A DNA stretch of 64,000 nucleotides from CBDAKK01 sp965216965. GTDB lineage: Bacteria > Spirochaetota > Spirochaetia > WTKD01 > G963693115. Where the stretch lies: NCBI GenBank assembly GCA_965216965.1, contig CBDCGX010000032.1:46969-110968 (forward strand). Direction: 5' to 3'. Below, piece by piece: positions 18,362 to 26,704 of this stretch. Both the position numbers and the translations under genes were made by a program. How positions within the stretch are numbered: the stretch's first letter is position 1; every line of letters begins with the position of its first letter. The notes below the pieces were generated by a model that saw nothing but the letters and a program-made list of their open reading frames with translations, was not told the DNA's origin and ran no database searches.

Positions 18362-19102
18362 ATGAAGCCACTCTATGGCGTAATCCTGATGGGAGGTAGG
18401 AGTAAACGTTTTGGATTTCCAAAAGGATTGGTTTCTCAATCTTCTATTACACATAGTCATGGTGGACAAGAAGCCTGTCATAGAGTAAATAGAATAGACA
18501 ATTGCTACAAAGATACTACTGTATTAGTAGATAAAAAGAATAATGAGTTTCACGATGCTCCGTGTAACGATATAGCTCAGTGGCAATATCTTAAGAATAT
18601 ATTATTGCCATACTGTTCTGCAGTGTTTTTTTCTATACATACTACACAACGCTTCTTATATTCGGATATTCCAGAAGAATCTATTATTTATGATAATAAA
18701 GAATTTTCGAAAAAGGATAGAATACCCTTAACGGGAATACTTTCTGCTCAAAAGCAATTGCCACGAGCGGATATTATTGTAATTGCGGTTGATCTTTTTT
18801 ATTTTGGTCACGCTAGTATCAAGCAGCTTCTTGGGGAGCATTATAGCAATATAAAAGCAAATAATAAAAACTTTAGTTATGCTACTGTTTTTCTTACAGA
18901 AAGAATGCAGCCACTGTGTGCTATTTATCGTGCAGAAAGTTTTTCTTACTTTTTGGAAGCTTTTAAAAAGGGAAGATATAGTATATGTAGAATTATTGAA
19001 TCAATGGCACATAAAAAGATAGTGAGTAAGTACCCAGAGGAGTTGCGCAATGTAAATACACGCATAACAATTTGTAGTATGGAGCAAATTCATGAAAAAT
19101 AA
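18362..19102 (+). CDS. mobA: molybdenum cofactor guanylyltransferase
   Basis: MobA attaches GMP to molybdopterin to give the bis-MGD form used by NapA/NasA-type enzymes. The 246 residues start with the nucleotidyltransferase signature ILMGGRSKRFGFPKG and carry the LTGILSAQ and VIAVDL metal-site segments. Residues about 30-70 (QSSITHSHGGQEACHRVNRIDN) are unlike typical MobA and may be a lineage insertion. The start is 2 bases after the nasA stop. The 3' end overlaps moaA by 11 bases. Confidence 0.82.
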   Translation: MKPLYGVILMGGRSKRFGFPKGLVSQSSITHSHGGQEACHRVNRIDNCYKDTTVLVDKKNNEFHDAPCNDIAQWQYLKNILLPYCSAVFFSIHTTQRFLYSDIPEESIIYDNKEFSKKDRIPLTGILSAQKQLPRADIIVIAVDLFYFGHASIKQLLGEHYSNIKANNKNFSYATVFLTERMQPLCAIYRAESFSYFLEAFKKGRYSICRIIESMAHKKIVSKYPEELRNVNTRITICSMEQIHEK

Positions 19103-20108
19103 TAGTATTACACAGCTTGTAGATAAGTTGGGGCGACCATTGAATGTTTTACGTCTCTCAGTCACTGATAGATGTAATTTTAATTGTGTGTATTGCATGC
19201 CAGATAAAAATATTACATTTCTTCCCAAACATAAAATACTTTCATTTGAACAAATATGTAGAGTTGTTAAGGCTCTTTGCAAACTAGGGTTAAAAAAAAT
19301 AAAAATAACTGGTGGTGAGCCCACTCTTCGAATAGGAGTAGACAAATTGATAACGATGCTGTGCAGTATAGCTAATATAGAAGATATTGCTCTTATTACT
19401 AACGGGGTTTTCTTAAAGACGCTTGCTTCCCGATTAAAAAGATCTGGATTAACAAGAATTACTGTGAGTTTAGATGCTATGAATAATCGTGTTTTTCAAA
19501 AAATAGTGGGAAATACTCATAGTGTACATCCCATTCTTCAAGGAATAGAAGAGGCATTACAACAAGGGTTTTCCCCCATTAAAATAAATTGTGTAATACA
19601 GAGAGGTATAAATGAAGATCAAATTTTACCTTTAGTTGAATATTTCTTGCACCCACAATATCATTTGAGGTTTATAGAATATATGGATGTAGGTTCTATT
19701 GATTGGAAACAAAAAGACATGCTATCTTCATTAGAAATATTAGCAAAGATAGAAAAGAAATATAACTTACAAAAAATAGATCCGTCTTTTGTAGGAGAAG
19801 TTGCAACACGCTATAAGTACAGCAATGGGAAAGGAGAAGTAGGATTTATTTCTTCTGTTACTCAACCGTTTTGCAAAGATTGTAATAGATTGAGACTTAC
19901 TGCAGATGGGAGTCTTTATGGCTGTCTTTTTTCTAGCAATGGTGCTAATATTAAATCATTTCTTGATTCTAATGGAAGTGACGAAGAGCTTGTTGATATA
20001 TTAGCAACATTTTGGAAGCAGCGAGAAGATCGATATTCTGAAGAACGATGGGAACGCAGGAATGATAAAAATATGAAAAAAGTAGCAATGAATTTCATAG
20101 GAGGCTAG
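19092..20108 (+). CDS. moaA: GTP 3',8-cyclase (radical SAM)
   Basis: MoaA converts GTP to 3',8-cyclo-GTP, the first step of molybdenum cofactor synthesis. The 338 residues carry both iron-sulfur sites: the radical SAM motif with Cys28, Cys32 and Cys35, and the C-terminal cluster with Cys261, Cys264 and Cys278 in FCKDCNRLRLTADGSLYGC. The ITGGEP motif binds SAM. The chain ends in Gly-Gly, which MoaA needs for activity. A GGAG motif precedes the start, inside the end of mobA. Confidence 0.96.
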   Translation: MKNNSITQLVDKLGRPLNVLRLSVTDRCNFNCVYCMPDKNITFLPKHKILSFEQICRVVKALCKLGLKKIKITGGEPTLRIGVDKLITMLCSIANIEDIALITNGVFLKTLASRLKRSGLTRITVSLDAMNNRVFQKIVGNTHSVHPILQGIEEALQQGFSPIKINCVIQRGINEDQILPLVEYFLHPQYHLRFIEYMDVGSIDWKQKDMLSSLEILAKIEKKYNLQKIDPSFVGEVATRYKYSNGKGEVGFISSVTQPFCKDCNRLRLTADGSLYGCLFSSNGANIKSFLDSNGSDEELVDILATFWKQREDRYSEERWERRNDKNMKKVAMNFIGG

Positions 20109-20109
20109 C

Positions 20110-20565
20110 ATGTTTACGCACTTAAATAAGAAACAATTTCCACATATGGTTAATATTAGTAAAAAAAAAATACAGAGAAGGAAAGCACAGGCACAGAGTG
20201 TGGTATCTCTTGATGATGAAATAGTAGCTTGTTTCTCAGGAAGTGATATACAAAGTAAAAAAGGATCTGTGTTTGCAGTATCAATTGTTGCTGGAATACA
20301 AGCGATAAAAGATACGAGTCGTATAATCCCTTTGTGCCATAACATACCTATTTCTGGAGCAGAGATTGATATAGAATTACATGAGAATCACGTTAAAATA
20401 CTCTGTTCTGTGTCTTCTGATTATGCTACAGGCGTAGAAATGGAAGCATTATTAGGAGCATCCATTGCTGCTATCACTGTTTATGATATGTGTAAGAGTA
20501 TACATTCAAATATAATAATTAAAGAAACAAAATTACTTTTTAAAGAAAAAAAGGATATGGCATGA
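20110..20565 (+). CDS. moaC: cyclic pyranopterin monophosphate synthase
   Basis: MoaC rearranges 3',8-cyclo-GTP to cyclic pyranopterin monophosphate. The 151 residues include the signature IPLCHNIPISG with the catalytic His and the GVEMEALLGASIAAITVYDMCK block with its conserved Glu, Asp and Lys. An AGGAGG ribosome site overlaps the end of moaA, one base from whose stop this gene begins. Its last codon overlaps moaD (ATGA). Confidence 0.95.
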   Translation: MFTHLNKKQFPHMVNISKKKIQRRKAQAQSVVSLDDEIVACFSGSDIQSKKGSVFAVSIVAGIQAIKDTSRIIPLCHNIPISGAEIDIELHENHVKILCSVSSDYATGVEMEALLGASIAAITVYDMCKSIHSNIIIKETKLLFKEKKDMA

Positions 20566-20801
20566 TAATTACAATGAGATATTTTGCATCCATTGCAGAG
20601 GTAGTAAAAAAAACAGAGGAACAAATAGATACTTCATATAGTTCTGCACAAGAACTATATGAGTACATTAAAAAAAAATATACCATACACTATGATATCT
20701 CGCAAATTCGTATGGCAGTAAATGATTGCTACGTAGGTTTTTCATATAAGTTACAGAATGCTGATACTATAGTTTTTATTCCGCCTGTTTCTGGGGGGTA
20801 A
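20562..20801 (+). CDS. moaD: molybdopterin synthase sulfur-carrier subunit
   Basis: This 79-residue ubiquitin-like protein ends in the diagnostic PPVSGG. The terminal glycine is adenylated by MoeB and converted to a thiocarboxylate that supplies the dithiolene sulfurs. The gene overlaps moaC by 4 bases and is followed one base later by moaE. This order matches the heterotetramer they form. Confidence 0.93.
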   Translation: MIITMRYFASIAEVVKKTEEQIDTSYSSAQELYEYIKKKYTIHYDISQIRMAVNDCYVGFSYKLQNADTIVFIPPVSGG

Positions 20802-20802
20802 A

Positions 20803-21213
20803 ATGGAAGAATTTATATTGCAAGAGGATGAAATAAAAGATATAAGTTATCTATCTAATAACAGTAGAGAAGGTGCAAGACTGATATTTTGGGGTTTAGT
20901 GAGAGACCATAATCTTGGATATAAAGACATAAGTAAAATTGAATATAGTTGCTATCATGAACTTGCTATTAGAGAAGGAAGAAAGATTTTGGGTGAAGCA
21001 AGAGAAAAATTCTCAATACTTAGAATACATTGTATTCATAGGATAGGAATGCTGATGGTACAAGAAAGGGTCGTGCGAGTTGAAATTGGAGCAGAACATA
21101 GAGAGGCATCCTATCATGCTTGCATGTATGTTATGGAAGAAATAAAAAAACGATTACCTATCTGGAAAAAAGAATTTTCTTTAGCACATGGAGGAAGATG
21201 GATAGATGGGTAG
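20803..21213 (+). CDS. moaE: molybdopterin synthase catalytic subunit
   Basis: MoaE builds the dithiolene of molybdopterin using MoaD thiocarboxylate. The 136 residues show the family's core: FWGLVRD, the YSCYHELA segment, the HRIG block, the EIGAEHREASYHAC segment and the catalytic lysine region KKRLPIWKKE. The 3' end overlaps the moeB start by 8 bases. Confidence 0.94.
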   Translation: MEEFILQEDEIKDISYLSNNSREGARLIFWGLVRDHNLGYKDISKIEYSCYHELAIREGRKILGEAREKFSILRIHCIHRIGMLMVQERVVRVEIGAEHREASYHACMYVMEEIKKRLPIWKKEFSLAHGGRWIDG

Positions 21214-22294
21214 TGTGAATTTTGACGAATATTTTTCTCGGCAAATAAAAGTACCAGGATTTGGAAGAGGAGCACAAAAGAAACTTCAAAAAACAAAATG
21301 TCTTGTTGTTGGGATGGGCGGGCTTGGATGTCCTGTTTCTCTTTATCTTGCCGCAAGCGGGATAGGTACATTAGGTATTTGTGATAATGATAAAGTAGAA
21401 GTGAGTAATATAAATCGCCAAATACTTTATTCCATAAAAGATATAGGGAAAAGAAAAGTAATTGCTACAAAGGAAAAACTAAAAGGATCATATCCTTTTC
21501 TTACGATAATACCACACATATTTCGTTTGGGTGAGAAACAATGTCTTAATCTTATTGCACGTTATGATCTAGTAATAGATTGTACAGATAATTTTCATAG
21601 CAAGTATCTCATTCATGACGCATGTTTGGAATTACATGTTCCTTTAGTACAGGGGGGCATTTATCAATGTTATGGACAAGTATTTAGTTTTCAATTTAGT
21701 AAACGAAAGTCTCAGGGGCCCTGTATGCGTTGTATTTGGAGAGAGGAGCCTGATGGCATATGCACTCGTTCTTGTGAAGATGCAGGTGTTTTAACTGTAC
21801 TTGCGGGTTCTATAGCGATCACACAATGTATGACTGCTATGCAAATGATATTGAAACCGTCGTTCAAGCAGCCCACCATGCGCCTTTTTACCTATGATAC
21901 GCAACAATGGCAAACTATTACTGTCCCTATACAAAAAAAGTGCATATGCCAATCGGTAAAAAGGTCAAATCTTCCTGAAATTACTCGATTAAAACAAAAT
22001 ACATCTTTAGAAATAGAAAAATTCCCAAATTCCAAAAGCTGGAATCTTCTTGACCTTCGCCCTGAAAAAGAACAGGGCATGAGAAAATACTTAACACATA
22101 AAAACCCATTGTGTATTAGTTATAAAGAAATTTCTAATATTCAATATTTACTTAAACGTTTAGAACCTCAAAAAAAATATGTGCTTATGTGTACTGCTGG
22201 CGTGTTAAGCCTTCACATTACTAAACAATTGCGGAGTTATGGATATTTTAACACCTTCTCTCTTGCAGGTGGGTATAAAGGATTACAAAAGTAA
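21206..22294 (+). CDS. moeB: MoaD adenylyltransferase with C-terminal rhodanese domain
   Basis: This 362-residue E1-like enzyme activates the MoaD C-terminus with ATP. The N-terminal ThiF fold has the nucleotide loop GMGGLGCP, the NRQILY arginine-finger region and the DCTDNF motif. Zinc cysteines appear as CMRC and, later, CIC. From about residue 265 a rhodanese domain follows with the active-site segment MCTAGV (Cys near residue 334), which could donate sulfur to the adenylated MoaD. This MoeB-rhodanese architecture is known from MOCS3-like proteins. ThiF or sulfur transfer to tRNA is an alternative role, but the operon argues for molybdopterin. Confidence 0.9.
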   Translation: MGSVNFDEYFSRQIKVPGFGRGAQKKLQKTKCLVVGMGGLGCPVSLYLAASGIGTLGICDNDKVEVSNINRQILYSIKDIGKRKVIATKEKLKGSYPFLTIIPHIFRLGEKQCLNLIARYDLVIDCTDNFHSKYLIHDACLELHVPLVQGGIYQCYGQVFSFQFSKRKSQGPCMRCIWREEPDGICTRSCEDAGVLTVLAGSIAITQCMTAMQMILKPSFKQPTMRLFTYDTQQWQTITVPIQKKCICQSVKRSNLPEITRLKQNTSLEIEKFPNSKSWNLLDLRPEKEQGMRKYLTHKNPLCISYKEISNIQYLLKRLEPQKKYVLMCTAGVLSLHITKQLRSYGYFNTFSLAGGYKGLQK

Positions 22295-22295
22295 T

Positions 22296-23090
22296 ATGAA
22301 TGAAAGCATCCTTTTACTTTTTTCTATTATTGCTGTAATAAGTTCTTTTATTGGATTAGGGGGAGCAACGTTTTATCTTGTTAGTATGGATTTTTTTCAA
22401 TTCCCCTATTTGGTAATCCCTTTTATTGCGTTGAGTAGTAATATAGTTGTGTGTGGAATAACTCTATTTACCGCCACATTGAGAAAAGAACAACTCCCCA
22501 TTCTTTTTTTAGCAAAAATAATATTTCCTTCTATTATTTTCGTGTATCTTGGAGCAAGTATTGCATTTACAGAACAGGCGTTTAGACTCATATTGAGTTC
22601 TTCGGTATTGCTTATACTAATATTTAGAATAGTGTATAAAAAGAAAAGTATTTCAGAGAACATAATAGAAAGAAACTATTCGGGCAAATCTGATTATATT
22701 CTTATCCTTGTTAGCATGGGTATAGGGTTTCTTTCTGGCATCATAGGAATTGGAGGGGGTATTATTCTTGGACCTGTTCTCTTTTTACGTGGTATGTCTT
22801 ATCTTCGGATTCGGCTAGTAACATCAATATATATATTTTTAAATTCAATAATTGGCATTATTGCTCAAATGAGTAAGTGGCTTTCTCAAACTACAGTGGC
22901 AGATCTTAGTTCTCAGATTGCTCCGTATGTACAATTGGTGTTTGTATGTGTTATAGGGAGTGCTTTTACAAATATTTTTAGCGGTATAATAAAAAAAGAA
23001 CACTATATTAAACGAACTGCACTATCTCTTATGGTAGTGGTATCAATTTTTAATTTTATAAGAGCAGGTATAATATATGGAAAAAACTAG
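22296..23090 (+). CDS. TauE/SafE-family membrane permease
   Basis: From the ATG at 22296, one base after the moeB stop, the protein has 264 residues and about eight membrane segments. A longer frame from 22239 would overlap moeB by 56 bases and add a non-membrane tail, so the later start is preferred. The two-fold repeat with GLGGATFYLV and a second IGIGGGIILGPVLFLRGM motif is typical of the TauE/SafE (DUF81) family. These carry small anions such as sulfite or sulfoacetate. Its position inside a complete Moco operon that lacks modABC makes molybdate uptake, or export of nitrite or sulfite, worth testing. The substrate is not known. Confidence 0.82.
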   Translation: MNESILLLFSIIAVISSFIGLGGATFYLVSMDFFQFPYLVIPFIALSSNIVVCGITLFTATLRKEQLPILFLAKIIFPSIIFVYLGASIAFTEQAFRLILSSSVLLILIFRIVYKKKSISENIIERNYSGKSDYILILVSMGIGFLSGIIGIGGGIILGPVLFLRGMSYLRIRLVTSIYIFLNSIIGIIAQMSKWLSQTTVADLSSQIAPYVQLVFVCVIGSAFTNIFSGIIKKEHYIKRTALSLMVVVSIFNFIRAGIIYGKN

Positions 23091-23586
23091 TTTTTCTTCT
23101 TTACCCTTTGCAGTGCTTACTGTATCGGATACGCGGTCCTTGCACGATGATGTATCGGGCAGTACTCTTGTTCATTGCATTGAGGGTGCAGGACATACTA
23201 TTATTCATAGACAACTTGTAAAGGATAATATTTATCACATCCGCTCCGTGGTTTCGCAGTGGATAGCAGATGATTTAGTGCAAGTAATCTTGCTTTCGGG
23301 AGGTACGGGATTTTTTGGCTCTGATGTTACTCCTGAGGCAGTATCAATTCTTTTTGATAAGGACATTGCTGGATTCGGAGAACTATTTCGATCAAGGTCT
23401 TATGAGGAAATTGGCACTTCAACCATGCAATCGCGTGTCTGTGCAGGTATAGCAAACACAACGCTTATTTTTGTATTGCCAGGTTCTCCTCATGCATGTA
23501 AAACAGCGTGGGCACTTATCTCTGAACAATTAGATAGCACTAAAAAACGTTGTAACTTTGTAAAGGTGCTTAAGAGTAATATATGA
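23077..23586 (+). CDS. moaB: molybdopterin adenylyltransferase, MoaB/MogA type
   Basis: This 169-residue protein adenylates molybdopterin before metal insertion. The MoCF fold is clear from AVLTVSDTRS, from LLSGGTGFFGSDVTPEAV with the conserved GGTG loop, and from FVLPGSPHACKTAW. The sequence resembles MoaB as much as MogA; both names are used for this step. It overlaps the permease by 14 bases and moeA by 4. Confidence 0.88.
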   Translation: MEKTSFSSLPFAVLTVSDTRSLHDDVSGSTLVHCIEGAGHTIIHRQLVKDNIYHIRSVVSQWIADDLVQVILLSGGTGFFGSDVTPEAVSILFDKDIAGFGELFRSRSYEEIGTSTMQSRVCAGIANTTLIFVLPGSPHACKTAWALISEQLDSTKKRCNFVKVLKSNI

Positions 23587-24767
23587 TATCAATAGAAGAG
23601 GCACAGTCCATACTCAATGCACAAATAATAGGTATGCCAGCTATAGAGAATATATCTCTAGAGGACAGTAGAGATAGGGTTCTTGCAGAAGATATTGATG
23701 CACCTTTTGATTATCCTCAATATGATAATAGTGCAATGGATGGGTATGTACTTCATATAGATGATATAGAAGGCGATAGAAGTATAGCTGTGGTGGGTGA
23801 AATAACAGCGGGAACGGAACCTGCATTTTTATCTCGGCCACTGGCACAGAAAATATTTACAGGAGCTCCTATACCCGCAAATGCCAATGCAGTAGTTCCA
23901 ATGGAATTATGTGAAGTTCATAATAACAGAGTCATTATTGCTAAGCAAGTGTATGAAGGTGATCATATTAGAAAGAAAGGCACCTATTTTAAAAAAGGAA
24001 AAAGAATGCTTACAATTGGTACAAAAATAGACAGTAAAATTTGTGCGATAGTATCTACTATGGGAAAATCCACTGTTTCTGTTTATAAAAAGGTTCGAGT
24101 TGCTATTGGAACTACTGGGAATGAAGTATTAAAACCTGGAGATATATTATCAAAAGGGAAAATATACGATAGTAATACCCCATTTTTATTTCATGAGTGT
24201 ATGAGAGAGGGATATGAGGTCGTAATGGTAGAACATTTGTCAGATTCTCTTGAACAAACTATAGAGTTTCTTCATTGTGCAGAAAAAATAAGTGATATTA
24301 TATTGTTTAGCGGCGGTATATCTGTTGGAGAAAAAGATTTTGTATATGCTATGCTTAATAAGGAATCGTGTAATATCCATTTTAGAAAAGTAGGAATAAA
24401 GCCCGGAAAGCCTTTTACCTTTGCTTCTTATAAAAACACACCTCTTTTTTGTATTCCGGGAAACCCTCTTGCTGTATTCATTGTTTTTTATTATTTTGTA
24501 CATCCTTATTTACTCGCATCGCAAGGAGTAGTAAAGAAAAAAAACCGACTGCATTATTTTCCTGTTCCTAAAGATATCGCAATTAACACTCGCACTCAAT
24601 TTTTATTTTCTCGTATTATTAAAAGCAATAAAGAAACGATCATAGAAATACTTTCTGAACAAAGTTCGGCTGCTATACAGAATGTGCTATTGTCAGATGG
24701 GGCATTAATAGTTCCAGCTAATACTAATGTAAAAAAAGGAACAATACTTTCTTTTCTTTCTTTTTAA
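23583..24767 (+). CDS. moeA: molybdopterin molybdenumtransferase
   Basis: MoeA inserts molybdate into adenylated molybdopterin. The 394 residues follow the family: the PQYDNSAMDGYVLH motif near residue 45, the IFTGAPIP segment, the MoCF-like domain with TGNEVLKPGD, FSGGISVGEKDF and FCIPGNPLAVFIVF, and a small C-terminal beta domain. This is the last of eleven genes in the operon, which therefore contains all core steps from GTP to bis-MGD. Confidence 0.95.
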   Translation: MISIEEAQSILNAQIIGMPAIENISLEDSRDRVLAEDIDAPFDYPQYDNSAMDGYVLHIDDIEGDRSIAVVGEITAGTEPAFLSRPLAQKIFTGAPIPANANAVVPMELCEVHNNRVIIAKQVYEGDHIRKKGTYFKKGKRMLTIGTKIDSKICAIVSTMGKSTVSVYKKVRVAIGTTGNEVLKPGDILSKGKIYDSNTPFLFHECMREGYEVVMVEHLSDSLEQTIEFLHCAEKISDIILFSGGISVGEKDFVYAMLNKESCNIHFRKVGIKPGKPFTFASYKNTPLFCIPGNPLAVFIVFYYFVHPYLLASQGVVKKKNRLHYFPVPKDIAINTRTQFLFSRIIKSNKETIIEILSEQSSAAIQNVLLSDGALIVPANTNVKKGTILSFLSF

Positions 24768-24775
24768 ATGCTTTA

Positions 24776-24793
24776 AAGGGATGAAGATCCCTT
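24776..24793. terminator. hairpin between moeA and mutL
   Basis: A 7-bp stem (AAGGGAT/ATCCCTT) with a GAAG loop sits between the convergent moeA and mutL genes. No T run follows on either strand, so its role in termination is uncertain. Confidence 0.3.
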
Positions 24794-24808
24794 AGAAAAT
24801 AGAGCGTG

Positions 24809-26659
24809 TTATTTTCTTCCAATTTTTTCGTCAATCATGTCTTTGTTGATTTCTACCCACAATGGTCTGCCATGAGGGCAACGAGGCGTATTAAGATCAA
24901 GAGCATATTCAAGTAGCATAAAAGCATCATTATTATCTATATGATCTCCTGCTTTTATTGCCATCTTACATGCCTTAGATGCAAATGCAGTTATGCTTAT
25001 ACCAAAAGGATTGCTTTCATCTTCTATGATTTTTGCAATAGTATCGGCATTTATTGATAATGAATCTGGCACTGCAAAAAGGGTGTAATCAGTTTTTGTT
25101 GTTTTTTTTATGATAATACCCATTTTTTCGTAGGATTTTACTAATAGATTCATATCAGTTTCGCTGTATGAAAGAGTGAGAGGTATGGGGATGAGTAATG
25201 TTTGGGGAGAATGTGTGGTTTTTAATGTGTCAAATATTTTTTTTTCGTGTGTAGCATGAAAATCTAAGAGGAAAAGAGTCATTCCTTTTTCAAACATTGC
25301 ATATGTTCCAAAGAGACATCCTAAAAAAGCAAACTCTTTTGATCTTTTTTGATAGAAAGAGGGTTTGTTTTTGAGGTGGAAATCTATAGGAGCCTTGTTG
25401 TCCTTTATGTGTTTAAAAAATGAAGACGGAGTGACTTTGTTATCATAGTGTGATTCTAGAGAGTGTGCTGAGGATTTTGAAGGGGTATGTGTTGGATATG
25501 AATATTCTTTATGAGAAAGAGATATCTTATGTTTTTGTGGGATGGTGGAGTTTGTTGTAAAAGAATTGTGTGTTTCTGAATGGATAGAATCCTCATGTGT
25601 TTTTTTTTCTAATAATAAAGAAGATGTTGGAATAGTAAGCGTAGGGTTTTTTTTTGCAAAAGATGCAATAAGTGATTCTATAGTGGATATAACAAAAGAT
25701 CGTACTTTTGTTATATCCTTTATACGCACCTCTTGCTTTGCGGGATGAATATTTACATCTACATCTTCTGGTGGAATATTTAGAAAAAGTACTACTTGAG
25801 GGAAGAGACTAGTGTGTATGACATTTCTATATGCGTATTCAATTGCTTGGAGGATTTTATATTCCTTTATGTTTCTTTTATTTATAAAGATGTGAATATG
25901 TTTTCTATTTCTCATTACTACGTTAGGTGTTCCTGCTGCACATGATATTGTTATATTGCTAAATGAGTCACGTATAGTATCTTGCCATACAAAGTCTCGT
26001 ATATTTTTTGTATGGGTTATTCGTACCGCTCTATTTAATTGATCTTCTACGGGAAATGAGAGGAGCGTTTTTGAGTCTTCTTTAAGAGTAAATGCTATGT
26101 GCGGAAATGTTGCTGCTTTTATGGCTAAGAGTGTTTGTATTCTTTTTTTTTCTGTGCTAGGTGGTGCTAGAAACCTTTTTCTTGCGGGAACTGTATAAAA
26201 GAGCTTTTCAATTGTGACGGAGGTTCCCTTGTTTCGAGAACCAAGTTTCACGGGCGATATTTTCCCGTCTTCTATTATAATATAATGAGCCGCTTCTGTA
26301 TCGGCATCATGGCTTGTTATAGTTGTTCTACTTACAGAGCTAATGCTTGCAAGTGCTTCGCCTCTAAATCCCATACTAGTAATATGTTGCAAGTCCGAAA
26401 CTGAAGATATTTTTGACGTTGCGTGTGTTTTACAACAAAGGGCGAGATCGTCTTTTGACATTCCTTCGCCATTATCTGAGACATGTAATAGTTCTATGCC
26501 TCCTTTTTTAATTACAACTTCTATACTGGTTGAATGAGCATCAATGCTATTATCTAAGAGCTCTCGTAATATGGATGAAGGGGAATCAACAACTTCTCCT
26601 GCTGCGATTTGCTGTGCTGTATGAGCATCAAGTACTCGTATTCTTGTGTTTTTTACCAT
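24809..26659 (-). CDS. mutL: DNA mismatch repair protein MutL, endonuclease type
   Basis: The 616 residues start with the GHKL ATPase domain (AAGEVVDSPSSILRELLDNSIDAHS, VSDNGEGM, THATSKI, GFRGEALASI). A disordered Ser/His-rich linker (about 345-425) leads to a C-terminal dimerisation domain. That domain carries the endonuclease-type marks: DFHATHE in place of DQHAxxE, an ACK segment and the CPHGRP motif. This is the nicking MutL of bacteria without MutH. The stop codon is at the 24.8 kb convergent junction. Confidence 0.95.
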   Translation of the reverse strand: MVKNTRIRVLDAHTAQQIAAGEVVDSPSSILRELLDNSIDAHSTSIEVVIKKGGIELLHVSDNGEGMSKDDLALCCKTHATSKISSVSDLQHITSMGFRGEALASISSVSRTTITSHDADTEAAHYIIIEDGKISPVKLGSRNKGTSVTIEKLFYTVPARKRFLAPPSTEKKRIQTLLAIKAATFPHIAFTLKEDSKTLLSFPVEDQLNRAVRITHTKNIRDFVWQDTIRDSFSNITISCAAGTPNVVMRNRKHIHIFINKRNIKEYKILQAIEYAYRNVIHTSLFPQVVLFLNIPPEDVDVNIHPAKQEVRIKDITKVRSFVISTIESLIASFAKKNPTLTIPTSSLLLEKKTHEDSIHSETHNSFTTNSTIPQKHKISLSHKEYSYPTHTPSKSSAHSLESHYDNKVTPSSFFKHIKDNKAPIDFHLKNKPSFYQKRSKEFAFLGCLFGTYAMFEKGMTLFLLDFHATHEKKIFDTLKTTHSPQTLLIPIPLTLSYSETDMNLLVKSYEKMGIIIKKTTKTDYTLFAVPDSLSINADTIAKIIEDESNPFGISITAFASKACKMAIKAGDHIDNNDAFMLLEYALDLNTPRCPHGRPLWVEINKDMIDEKIGRK

Positions 26660-26704
26660 AATATATTTTCTTTATGCTTCTTTTATAATATCATATTTTA
26701 ATTC

